Positions 41,532 through 49,985 of a stretch of DNA of 64,000 bases are shown here, one piece after another (positions within the stretch are counted from its first letter, which is position 1; each line of letters opens with the position of its first letter). Location of the stretch: positions 1 to 64,000 of the forward strand of contig JAEZTJ010000066.1 of assembly GCA_023421505.1 (NCBI GenBank). Direction: 5' to 3'. The stretch is from Bacillota bacterium (GTDB lineage Bacteria > Bacillota > Clostridia > Lachnospirales > Lachnospiraceae). The translations under genes were made by a program, and so were the position numbers. The notes under the pieces were generated by a model. The model ran no database searches and was not told the origin of the DNA. It saw only the letters and a list, made by a program, of their open reading frames with translations.

Positions 41532-43085
41532 ATGAGAATTAATCATAACATTTCAGCATTAAAGGCAAACAACCAATTATTTAAAACGAATAGTAAATTA
41601 GATTCCAGCTTGGAGAAATTATCCTCAGGCTACCGAATTAACAGTGCGGCTGATGACTCGGCAGGCTTAGCAATCTCAGAAAAGATGAGAACACAGATAG
41701 CAGGTCTTGATCAGTCCTCCCGAAATGCTTCCGACGGAATCTCTGTTATTCAGACAGCAGAGGGAGCGCTAGTTGAGGTAGAATCAATGCTGCAAAGAAT
41801 GAGAGAGCTGGCGGTGCAATCCGCAAATGGTACTTATACTGGAAGTGACCGTAAAGCTGTTCAGGCAGAAATTAACGAATTACAAAAGGAAATTAACAGA
41901 ATCTCAGAAACTACCGAATTCAATACAATGACATTATTGGATGGTAAGATAGATAGAAAGTCCTACTCAAGTAATGTGAATGTTGACCTAGTGTCTTTAT
42001 CTGATACAGTTGCGGTTGGTGATTATAAGATTAATGTAACTCAGGATGCCAGACAGGCAGTCATGATTGGTGATGAGGCTGTTTTTAATGGTGCAGGTTC
42101 GGCGGCTACAGAGACGGTAAATGCAAACCAAGAAGGTTCTATTAATATTAATGGCGAAACAATAAAAATTGTAGATGGTGATACATTAGACGAAGTATAT
42201 AAAAAATTAAGAGATGCCGGTGATACAGTCGGAGTGAGTGTCTTTGCCATTGCTGGGGGTGCTCTTGCTCCATCTACCACCCAAAACCTTGATTTGGCGG
42301 GTTATACCAGTGTAACTTGGGAAAAAGGTACTAGATTAGGCTTCGTTTCCAGAGAGTATGGCTCAGATCAGAGGGTGGAGGTGTACTGCGATAATCCGAA
42401 TTTAGCAAAATTACTTGGATTATCACCAACGAAAGTACTTACAAGAGGCTACGATGCAAAGGCTACATTAGACTATACTACTAATTTTGATAATACGGCC
42501 ACGGTTTCAATCAGAGGAAATCGTATGGTTATAACAGATAGAAATGATTTTGAGATGATCGTTGAAATTGAACCGGGAACAGTAAAGACGGTATTTAACG
42601 ATGATGCAGTTGATGATTTACCTGCTGATGTGGATGGTATTACTAATGTAGGTACCCCTACCTCATCAGTAATATCAGTACTTGATGCAGGACCAATGGA
42701 TCTGCAGATTGGAGCGAATGCAGGTCAGACGATGTCAGTTCGTATTCCAAAGGTAAATTCGGATACGCTTGGTATTAGTAAGATTAATATTGGCACTGCT
42801 GATGGAGCGAGTGCAGCAATTACGATTCTTGACGATGCAATAAATGCTGTATCCGCAATACGTTCCAAGCTGGGAGCTTACCAGAATCGTCTGGAGCATT
42901 CTATCTCTAACTTAGATACCACCTCCGAGAATATGACAGAATCCCTGTCCCGCATATCGGATGTTGATATGGCGGAAGAAATGGCAGAATATACGCAAAA
43001 GAACGTACTGGCACAGGCTGGTACCTCCATGCTTGCACAAGCAAATCAAAGACCATCATCAATCTTATCGTTGCTGCAGCAGTAG
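41532..43085 (+). CDS. hag: flagellin
   Basis: Filament subunit of 517 residues. The conserved N-terminal coiled coil (MRINHNISALKANNQL, LSSGYRINSAADDSAGLAIS, ELAVQSANGTYT) and C-terminal coil (SAIRSKLGAYQNRLEHSI, then DVDMAEEMAEYTQKNVLAQA and ILSLLQQ) are intact. The variable central domain of about 280 residues has beta-rich sequence, larger than the minimal Bacillus type. TTAGGTGA lies about 8 nt before the ATG. Export is by the flagellar type III path, hence no signal peptide. FliS, its chaperone, follows after 50 bases. Confidence 0.96.
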   Translation: MRINHNISALKANNQLFKTNSKLDSSLEKLSSGYRINSAADDSAGLAISEKMRTQIAGLDQSSRNASDGISVIQTAEGALVEVESMLQRMRELAVQSANGTYTGSDRKAVQAEINELQKEINRISETTEFNTMTLLDGKIDRKSYSSNVNVDLVSLSDTVAVGDYKINVTQDARQAVMIGDEAVFNGAGSAATETVNANQEGSININGETIKIVDGDTLDEVYKKLRDAGDTVGVSVFAIAGGALAPSTTQNLDLAGYTSVTWEKGTRLGFVSREYGSDQRVEVYCDNPNLAKLLGLSPTKVLTRGYDAKATLDYTTNFDNTATVSIRGNRMVITDRNDFEMIVEIEPGTVKTVFNDDAVDDLPADVDGITNVGTPTSSVISVLDAGPMDLQIGANAGQTMSVRIPKVNSDTLGISKINIGTADGASAAITILDDAINAVSAIRSKLGAYQNRLEHSISNLDTTSENMTESLSRISDVDMAEEMAEYTQKNVLAQAGTSMLAQANQRPSSILSLLQQ

Positions 43086-43135
43086 GCTTTAATAGGCAGC
43101 GGATACGTATTATATGTTAGTATATGGAGGTTGAC

Positions 43136-43615
43136 ATGAAAAAAGAAACAGTCCAGGCTTTTACAGCGAGGGTTACCCAGGCTTCAAAAAGCGAGCTCAT
43201 CGTAATACTATATGAGATGATACTGTCTGAAATCGCTGAGGCAAGAGAAGCTTTCGATAGAGGGGATCAGCCGTTATATGACAGGGAGCTGAAAAAAGCG
43301 CAGAAGTATGTGAATGAATTGATTGTGCCTCTGGATTTTCAATATAAAATATCCTATGATTTAGTTGGTCTTTATCTTTATGTTAATAAGAGAATTGTAT
43401 CAGCGATCATGAAGAAAGATCCGTTTATTTTAGATAGTGCTGAATCAGTGCTTAAGAAGCTCTTAATAGGCTTTGAAGGTATCAGCAAGGAGGATAAAAG
43501 CGGTCCAATGATGAGCAATACGCAGCAGCTTTACGCGGGCTTAACCTACGGTAAGGGAAAACTGAATGAGACTTACATCGATCCTAGTAATAGGAACCGT
43601 GGGTTTATAGCATAG
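43136..43615 (+). CDS. fliS: flagellar export chaperone FliS
   Basis: 159-residue helical chaperone that binds the flagellin C-terminus and prevents early polymerisation. Family marks are TQASKSELIVILYEMILSEI, the amphipathic middle helices, and LYVNKRIVSAI. It is longer than the usual 125-135 residues at the C-terminus, which ends in polar sequence. The ATG chosen has GGAGG 7 nt upstream. An in-frame ATG 12 bases earlier is part of that site (ATGGAGG). Confidence 0.93.
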   Translation: MKKETVQAFTARVTQASKSELIVILYEMILSEIAEAREAFDRGDQPLYDRELKKAQKYVNELIVPLDFQYKISYDLVGLYLYVNKRIVSAIMKKDPFILDSAESVLKKLLIGFEGISKEDKSGPMMSNTQQLYAGLTYGKGKLNETYIDPSNRNRGFIA

Positions 43616-43850
43616 ATAAGCCATTGCCAAAGAGAAACAGGTAGGAGCAATTTACGAAAGAGGCAAAAAATGCAATAGCCCAAGCTACATAAGGTGTAAG
43701 CAGCAAATGATTAAGTACCAGGAAGAAACAATTTTTACTTTCAGGACACAAAGGAAATGAGGTACAGAAGAAGATAAGGTACAAAGGCTAGAAATTAAAA
43801 AACGTAAGAATAATAAAAAACCAAAGAAGATTAAATTACAATCGATAAAT

Positions 43851-43924
43851 AAGCTGTCCCATATAGCGGTTAGAGAAACACCTGGCTTGTCAGGTATGTC
43901 CAAATCAGTTATATGGGGCAGCTT
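43851..43924 (+). terminator. large compound hairpin after fliS
   Basis: Outer arms AAGCTGTCCCATATAGC and GTTATATGGGGCAGCTT enclose a second stem ACCTG / CAGGT. Only a short T-rich tail follows (CATTTATATTTTG). Likely the end of the flagellin-fliS transcript. Between fliS and this element about 235 purine-rich bases hold no credible gene. Confidence 0.65.
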
Positions 43925-43944
43925 CATTTATATTTTGATATGCT

Positions 43945-44160
43945 TTAGCAAAAAGTAGTATCGGTTTCCTTTGCCTGTTTTAGTAGAAACTTATATCTGT
44001 TCTGAACGGCAATAATCTCGTAGATACAACTGTCAACCAGATCGGGGTCAACTACATTCTGGAAGTTTGAATAGGCAGCTTCCATAGCAATCTTTGTTTT
44101 ATTTATCTCGTTAATCAGATAATTATCTTTAGGAGATCTCTTCTTTGCGAATAACCGCAT
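43945..44160 (-). CDS. YaaL family protein (DUF2508)
   Basis: 71-residue soluble helical protein matching the YaaL/DUF2508 family (INEINKTKIAMEAAYSNFQN, VDPDLVDSCIYEIIAVQNRY). In Bacillus yaaL sits next to bofA. Here the BofA-like gene is the divergent neighbour, 180 bases away. Function unknown. Ribosome site GGTGAGG. Confidence 0.88.
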   Translation of the reverse strand: MRLFAKKRSPKDNYLINEINKTKIAMEAAYSNFQNVVDPDLVDSCIYEIIAVQNRYKFLLKQAKETDTTFC

Positions 44161-44339
44161 CGCCTCACCAACCTTTAGCTTGTTTTATATATAGTATAGT
44201 CAAGGCTTTTCCAATTTATTCTTTTCTATAACATAAAATGGATAAACTCGTATATAAATGTAATAGCTGTATTAGAAATCTAAAGGATATGGGTCTATAA
44301 GCTTACGTCGGGCTATTAAGTGAAAAGGGGGGTATTAAC

Positions 44340-44612
44340 GTGGATAGTTATATTTTCATCGGTATTATTGCGGCATGTATCGTTTTTTTTGTGATATGTC
44401 TGATCAGGAAAAGACCTGATCTGATTGTCGATTTTGGACTTCGTGCCTGCATCGGAACAGTTGGAATATATCTACTTGATTTTATTTTAAAAAACAGAGG
44501 ACTTGATATCAGTGTTGGAATAAATGCCGCAACCATACTTACCAATGGTCTTCTTGGATTGCCGGGCTTTCTGATGCTTTATGGCCTTGCGGCGTATTAT
44601 TCCTTTGGATAG
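44340..44612 (+). CDS. bofA: BofA-like sporulation membrane protein
   Basis: 90-residue membrane protein with two to three hydrophobic segments and the family's GLRACIGTVGIYLLDF and GLLGLPGFLMLYGL. In Bacillus BofA inhibits the SpoIVFB protease that activates sigma-K. In clostridia the role is less clear. The start is GTG after AAAAGGGGGG. It supports a sporulating host. Confidence 0.88.
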   Translation: MDSYIFIGIIAACIVFFVICLIRKRPDLIVDFGLRACIGTVGIYLLDFILKNRGLDISVGINAATILTNGLLGLPGFLMLYGLAAYYSFG

Positions 44613-44691
44613 AAAGTTTGTGCAATCTGATACTAATTCTTATAATTATTGTTACAATATACCAAAGATAAATAATTTATATAGGTATTAG

Positions 44692-44720
44692 TTGACAAAT
44701 CGTAGGTAACAATGTAATAT
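44692..44720 (+). promoter_or_regulatory. sigma-A promoter of the tad pilus operon
   Basis: Perfect TTGACA, 17-bp spacer, TAATAT, giving a leader of about 150 nt before the TadZ-like gene. A second TTGACA lies at 44722 but lacks a matching -10. Confidence 0.7.
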
Positions 44721-44874
44721 ATTGACATGTAAATTATTTCAATGCCCTTACACTAAATGGAATACTACATTCTTCTATTTTCTATAACTCTATAAGAATA
44801 CCATCATATTATTATTATGAAATCGGTTAACGAATTTCCCTAAGCTGTAAATATAGAATCAGGAGGATTTCTAA

Positions 44875-45882
44875 GTGGACAAGATTTTTGCTTTATATGA
44901 TTCTGACATTTTTTATGCTACACGCTTTATGGAATATTTTAAAGGCAATCGGGAATATGACTTTAGGATATCAGTGTTTACCCGTAAGGATAGCCTCGAG
45001 GAATGCTTAATGACTAATCCGGTTGAAATATTACTTTTGGGAGAGCTTATTACAGAGGATGAAATTGATTTACATAATGTCAGATATATTTATCGACTTA
45101 CGGAAAGCACATATATGGAGCCGGATGACAACACTCCTTTCATATATAAATATCAATCGGTGAAGGCAGTGATGAAGGATATCATCACAAATTATAGGGA
45201 TAGAGAAAATGTTTTGGGAAAAAAGGGTGGCAAGGAAGAAGGTACAAAGATTTTGTCCGTATTTTCACCTATCACGGGTTTAAAAGACCTTTCCTTTACT
45301 TGGTCCTTAAGTCTGCAATTAGCGGAGCAGTATAAGGTATTGTTTGTTTTATTAGAGCTTCTACCGGTACAGTTATTAGAAGCAATGGATTATACAGAGA
45401 ATGCCCTTTCGGAATTTATTTATTATTTAAAAGGAGCTTCTGATCTTTCTGAGAAACTAAAATTATTACAGAAGCAGCAGGGAAGTTTATATTATATATC
45501 AGGTGTCGTACACGGTGCAGACATTCTTTCTCTGACAAAGGAGGACATGCACAAATGGATAGAGAATTTAAGAAAAAGTGATACCTATCAAATGGTTGTA
45601 TTTTATATTAGCTGTTATACTGAGGCCATGATTGAATTAATGAAGCTTAGTGATTCAGTACTTATTACCTATAAAGAAAATAATTATGAGGCTGCGGTAC
45701 TTCATGAATGGGAAAGACAGATGAGTACTTTGGGAATTAATATCAGAAAGGAAAAATTCAGGCTGCTTCCACTAACGGGAGAGGAGCAGATAGAAGATTT
45801 ACCGAGAACAGCAGCTGAGTTAGCAAAAAGTCCTTACTGGGGAGAAGCATATCGATATTTAAATGCCTGGGAGGAGCTATGA
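44875..45882 (+). CDS. TadZ/CpaE-like pilus localisation protein, degenerate ATPase
   Basis: 335 residues: an N-terminal receiver-like domain (about 1-115) then a MinD/ParA-type fold. The place of the Walker A lysine loop reads SVFSPITGLKDLSFTWSLSL, so the usual K-G-G-x-G-K-T-T is lost and ATP hydrolysis is unlikely. TadZ/CpaE proteins place tad pilus machines at the pole. The identification rests on position just before the TadA ATPase and the overall layout. Start is GTG after AGGAGG. The stop overlaps the next gene's first ATG. Confidence 0.75.
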   Translation: MDKIFALYDSDIFYATRFMEYFKGNREYDFRISVFTRKDSLEECLMTNPVEILLLGELITEDEIDLHNVRYIYRLTESTYMEPDDNTPFIYKYQSVKAVMKDIITNYRDRENVLGKKGGKEEGTKILSVFSPITGLKDLSFTWSLSLQLAEQYKVLFVLLELLPVQLLEAMDYTENALSEFIYYLKGASDLSEKLKLLQKQQGSLYYISGVVHGADILSLTKEDMHKWIENLRKSDTYQMVVFYISCYTEAMIELMKLSDSVLITYKENNYEAAVLHEWERQMSTLGINIRKEKFRLLPLTGEEQIEDLPRTAAELAKSPYWGEAYRYLNAWEEL

Positions 45883-45884
45883 GT

Positions 45885-47093
45885 ATGGACCAACTAAAGG
45901 ATTTGCTGAAGCAAAAGGTAATTGATGATATTGACCTTAGCAGGGAAACTACAGACGAGGGTCTTATGGCTTCTATAGATAGAGTGTTGATTAATTATAG
46001 CAAAATCGAATACATTAGCATGCAGAACAAACAAAGACTTCGTAGAGATATATTTAACTCCATCAGAAGACTTGACATTTTACAGGAATTAATCGAAGAC
46101 CCTGAAATAACAGAAGTCATGGTAAATGGGCCTGATAAAATATTTATTGAGAGAAACGGAAGGATATACCCTAGTAGTAAATGCTTCGAATCCGTTCAAA
46201 AATTGGAGGATGTGGTACAGCAGATGGTATCGCATTCTAACAGAATCATTAATGAAGCCTGTCCTATTGTGGATTCCAGACTGCCGGACGGATCAAGGAT
46301 TAATATAGTCCTTAATCCGGTAGCAATGGAAGGCCCGATAATAACTATAAGAAAATTTCCTAATCAGCCTATAACAATGGAGCGCTTAATTGAATTAGAA
46401 TCCATTTCCACAGAGGTGGCCAGCTTCCTTAAAAAGTTGGTAGAAGCAGGTTATAATATCTTTATAAGCGGTGGAACCGGTTCCGGGAAAACCACATTTC
46501 TCAATGTTTTATCTAATTACATCCCCTCCAACGAGAGAATTATTACGATTGAAGACTCGGCTGAGCTACAAATACGTAATATTCCAAATCTCGTCCGATT
46601 GGAGGTACGCAATGCTAATTCGGAGGGAAGCAATGAAATTACAATACGTGATTTAATTAAGGCTTCCCTTCGTATGAGGCCTGACCGCATCATCGTGGGT
46701 GAAGTAAGAGATGCGGCAGCCATTGATATGCTGCAGGCGCTCAATACAGGTCATGACGGTTCACTGTCAACAGGACATGCTAACTCGCCTGCTGATATGC
46801 TAAGTAGACTAGAATCACTGGTTCTGCTTGGAGCTGAAATTCCACTATTGGCAGTACGAAAACAAATTGCATCTGCCATAGATATTATTGTACATCTTGG
46901 AAGACTTAGAGATAGGTCGAGAAGGCTCTTAGAAATTACAGAGGTCTTAGATTGCAGAGATGGGGAAATACAGCTTAACACCCTTTATGAGTTTGAAGAA
47001 AAGGAAGAGATTGAGGGTAGAGTGAAAGGAGAGCTTATTGTTAAAAATGAACTGATGGGAAAAAATAAATTGAAGAGGTCAGGGCTGATTTAA
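45885..47093 (+). CDS. tadA: TadA/CpaF pilus assembly ATPase
   Basis: Secretion ATPase powering Flp pilus assembly. VMVNGPDKIFIERNGR is the N-terminal domain mark. Walker A is FISGGTGSGKTTFLNVL, the Asp box is ITIEDSAELQI, and Walker B is MRPDRIIVGEVRDAAA. The His box is LNTGHDGSLSTGHANSP. GAGGAG is 8 nt before this ATG. An in-frame ATG 6 bases earlier overlaps the previous stop (ATGA) but is too near the site. 402 residues, with a charged tail. Confidence 0.95.
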   Translation: MDQLKDLLKQKVIDDIDLSRETTDEGLMASIDRVLINYSKIEYISMQNKQRLRRDIFNSIRRLDILQELIEDPEITEVMVNGPDKIFIERNGRIYPSSKCFESVQKLEDVVQQMVSHSNRIINEACPIVDSRLPDGSRINIVLNPVAMEGPIITIRKFPNQPITMERLIELESISTEVASFLKKLVEAGYNIFISGGTGSGKTTFLNVLSNYIPSNERIITIEDSAELQIRNIPNLVRLEVRNANSEGSNEITIRDLIKASLRMRPDRIIVGEVRDAAAIDMLQALNTGHDGSLSTGHANSPADMLSRLESLVLLGAEIPLLAVRKQIASAIDIIVHLGRLRDRSRRLLEITEVLDCRDGEIQLNTLYEFEEKEEIEGRVKGELIVKNELMGKNKLKRSGLI

Positions 47094-47250
47094 GCTATTA
47101 ATTTTTACTAAATGAAGTAGGGGCAGAACTAACAAAACTTCAATTATATATACAATGAAGCGAAAAACAGACTAAACTTAAATTATAAATTAATGAAATG
47201 AAATACAGACTTAACTTAATATTTTTATTATTTATATCAGGGGGCAGCGG

Positions 47251-47994
47251 TTGATTAATGATTATAATAAATATCAGTTTACGTTAAAGGAAAATATAAA
47301 GTGCATTTGCCAGGGCATGGTTATTGTGATTATTCTAAGTATTCTATTTTATCAAAGTATTTTGGCAATTCTTTTTTTATCTCCTATAATTTATTTATAT
47401 TACAAGATGAAGAAACGAGGTTTGATTAATAACAGAAGGTGGAGACTCAATTTAGAGTTTAGAGACGGAATTACCGCTTTGTCAGCAGCACTGGAAGCGG
47501 GCTATTCATCTGAAAATGCTTTTGAAGAGGCACTTAGGGATCTGCGGCAGTTATATGATAAAAATTCGATTATATTACAGGAATTCTCCTATATCATCAA
47601 TCAAATCCATATGAATATAACCATTGAAAAGGCACTAAGCGATTTCGGAGAGCGAACTGGAATAGAAGATATTCAAAGCTTCGCAGAGGTATTTAGTACG
47701 GCAAAAAGAACGGGGGGTGATTTGATTAATGTAATACGAATCAGCAGCAGTATGATCAGTGATAAAATTGAAGTAAAAAAGGAAATTCGAACTCTAATAA
47801 CGGCAAAGCGACTAGAGGCAAATATTATGAAGCTTATGCCACTCTTAATTCTTATCTATCTGTCTATCTCATCCTCTGGATTTTTAAATCCCCTTTATCA
47901 TAATTTACAAGGCGTTCTCATAATGACAGTTTTTTTGGCCTGTTACTTAGGTGCATTTCTGATTATCGATCGGATTATCGCAATAGAAGTATAA
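47251..47994 (+). CDS. tadB: TadB-like pilus inner-membrane platform protein
   Basis: 247 residues of the T2SF/GspF-F fold. Membrane segments lie near 17-45 and at about 195-240. The cytoplasmic helical domain contains LEFRDGITALSAALEAGYSSENAFEEAL and FAEVFSTAKRTGGDLINVIR, both typical of TadB. Starts at TTG with AGGGGG 6 nt upstream; no in-frame ATG is near. The 157-base gap before it holds degenerate repeats of an ACAGACTTAACTT-like word. Confidence 0.88.
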   Translation: MINDYNKYQFTLKENIKCICQGMVIVIILSILFYQSILAILFLSPIIYLYYKMKKRGLINNRRWRLNLEFRDGITALSAALEAGYSSENAFEEALRDLRQLYDKNSIILQEFSYIINQIHMNITIEKALSDFGERTGIEDIQSFAEVFSTAKRTGGDLINVIRISSSMISDKIEVKKEIRTLITAKRLEANIMKLMPLLILIYLSISSSGFLNPLYHNLQGVLIMTVFLACYLGAFLIIDRIIAIEV

Positions 47995-48007
47995 GGAGGC
48001 GATCTTA

Positions 48008-49513
48008 TTGCTGACGGTAAATATTATAATTCTTATTTTATTTCTAATTTGCTTTTTGCTTAGTCTCAGGAAATCGAAGGATCTAATAATGTCGTTGAAT
48101 AAGAAGGAGCATAGTCTGTTTTTTTTATACCCGTTAGCAATGATTATTCTTACTAAGACAGAGCTTTTGAAAAAGCTAAAGCGAAAAGAGGATATTACAG
48201 ATAAAATTAAAGCGTTATACATTACTACGAAGCCAGAATTGATACAAAAATTGTATTGGTGCAGCAGGATATCCACTGTTATTGCAATAATCATTTTGTT
48301 TAACTTACTTTCTCTTATGGGCTTACTGATGAAAGATAATAATTCAATCCTAGTTAACGGCAAATATTTAATGCGGCCGGGTTACGGAGAAGGTAATTCT
48401 GAAGTAAAGCTGAATGTAATCCTCGAGGAGGAGAATAAGGCTGCGGACGAAAAAAGGCGCGCGGTTAAATCGAAAGAGGTAACAATTGATGTGAAGGAAC
48501 GCTCCTATAATCAGAGGGAGCTACAGAGTATTTTTAGTCAGGCCTTTGAATATGTAAAGAATGCCGTTTTAGGGATGAATCAGTCGACTGATTTCGTTAC
48601 GGAGAAGCTGAATTTTATTTCTGCTATCCCAGGCACCGGTATAACAGTAGAGTGGGAGCCAGAGGATTATAATCTGATCCGTCTGGATGGTACAATAAAT
48701 AGTCAGGAGGTAGGAGAAGACGGCAGACCTACGAAAGTGAAGGTGATTTTAGAATATCAAGAACAAGAATCAGAATTTAGTATGTCTTTTACGATTATGC
48801 CGAAACAACCAAGTGATGAAGAAATCCTATCCAACCAATTACAGAGCCAGATAGATCACTATTCTGAGAAAACATCTCAGGAAAAATATCTTGAGCTTCC
48901 AGAAAAAGTAGAGAAATTTCATCTTAACTGGATGGAAAAGGAAGAAAGTAACGAAGCAACACTCCTCTTATTAGGGGTAATAGCAGCAATATTGGCATGG
49001 TTTGCTGCAGATAAAGAGCTTGATAAAAAGCTAAAGAAGCGCAAGGAACAGATGCTTTTAGATTATCCTGAGATTATTAATAAGTTTACACTGCTAATTA
49101 ACGCTGGTATGACGATTAACAAGGCATGGAATAAGATAGCTGAAGATTATGCCTGCAAGATTACTAAGAATCATAAGAAAAAGCGTTATGCCTATGAAGA
49201 AATGCTGATTACCTGTAATGAGCTTAAGCTTGGACTTCCTGAAAGTATTGCGTATGAACAGTATGGCAGGAGAACGGGTTTAGTGCCTTATATAAAATTT
49301 GGAGTATTAGTCTCACAGAATTTAAAAAAGGGGAACAGAGGGTTTTCTGATCTACTTATGAAGGAGGCAATAGATGCTTTTGAAGACCGTAAGGAGATTG
49401 CGAAGCGGCTTGGAGAAGAAGCGGGTACGAAGCTTTTAATACCAATGATGGGTATGTTAATTATTATATTTTTAATTATAATGCTACCGGCTTTTTGGGC
49501 ATTTCGTTTTTAG
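48008..49513 (+). CDS. TadC-like pilus platform protein with a large inserted domain
   Basis: 501 residues. The C-terminal 160 residues are the T2SF part (DYPEIINKFTLLINAGMTIN, ELKLGLPESIAYEQYGRRTG, then a last membrane segment). The N-terminal part has three hydrophobic segments (about 3-20, 37-54, 85-108). Between residues 109 and 318 lies a hydrophilic domain with no family recognised, placed outside the membrane by topology. Usual TadC proteins are about 300 residues without it. Start is TTG with AAGGAGG 8 nt upstream, 13 bases after tadB. Confidence 0.83.
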   Translation: MLTVNIIILILFLICFLLSLRKSKDLIMSLNKKEHSLFFLYPLAMIILTKTELLKKLKRKEDITDKIKALYITTKPELIQKLYWCSRISTVIAIIILFNLLSLMGLLMKDNNSILVNGKYLMRPGYGEGNSEVKLNVILEEENKAADEKRRAVKSKEVTIDVKERSYNQRELQSIFSQAFEYVKNAVLGMNQSTDFVTEKLNFISAIPGTGITVEWEPEDYNLIRLDGTINSQEVGEDGRPTKVKVILEYQEQESEFSMSFTIMPKQPSDEEILSNQLQSQIDHYSEKTSQEKYLELPEKVEKFHLNWMEKEESNEATLLLLGVIAAILAWFAADKELDKKLKKRKEQMLLDYPEIINKFTLLINAGMTINKAWNKIAEDYACKITKNHKKKRYAYEEMLITCNELKLGLPESIAYEQYGRRTGLVPYIKFGVLVSQNLKKGNRGFSDLLMKEAIDAFEDRKEIAKRLGEEAGTKLLIPMMGMLIIIFLIIMLPAFWAFRF

Positions 49514-49754
49514 AAGAGGAAAGGCTGTTGAATATAATATTATACTCATAGTAGTCGATAGATTCATTCTTTAGACGTAATACTTGATGATTGTGAAGGT
49601 AAAGAAAATTCATTTCTTAATGGTAGGAAAATGTAGATATTTGTAATTGTTTGGGAATTAGCTAATGAATAAAATGTCAAGAGGTTTATAGGTGGCCTTA
49701 AATAGCCTAAATCTATACATAAGGAGTAAACCCATATCAGGGTAGATAAGTAAA

Positions 49755-49973
49755 ATGAAAGAAAGATTGAAGAGATTGTATTGGAGGATGACTACAATGA
49801 GTCTGGATGGTATTGGAATAATAGAGATCATCCTAATTCTAGTCATAATAATTGGGTTAGTACTGATTTTTAGAGATCAAATTTCTAACATTATGCAGAA
49901 CGCATATAATTCTATTAATGGGGATTCAACAGATATTAATGAGGATATTGTGATCGAAACGAATAATGGTTAG
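49755..49973 (+). CDS. Flp1-like type IVb prepilin
   Basis: Major pilin candidate of 72 residues: basic leader MKERLKRLYWRMTTMSLDG, then cleavage after G before IGIIE, leaving glutamate at +5 as required. A hydrophobic helix and a short polar tail follow. Starting further in, ATG at 49797 has the better ribosome site (GGAGG) but leaves only a five-residue leader. The longer start is preferred because related prepilins carry basic leaders of this length. The gap of 240 bases before it shows nothing else. Confidence 0.85.
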   Translation: MKERLKRLYWRMTTMSLDGIGIIEIILILVIIIGLVLIFRDQISNIMQNAYNSINGDSTDINEDIVIETNNG

Positions 49974-49985
49974 GAGGGATAATAA

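Noticed and set aside
43098..43138. Fourth copy of the leader repeat before fliS
   Set aside because: Only ATGTTAGTATA and ATGGAGGTTGACATG-like words agree. The diagnostic GGCAAATTTGTG and CGCAG parts are missing, so the match may be chance plus a common ribosome site.
43763..43960. Plus-strand open frame of about 65 codons with many K and R between fliS and yaaL
   Set aside because: No start codon or ribosome site in its first 50 codons, and it runs through the compound hairpin after fliS. Base composition alone explains the lysines.
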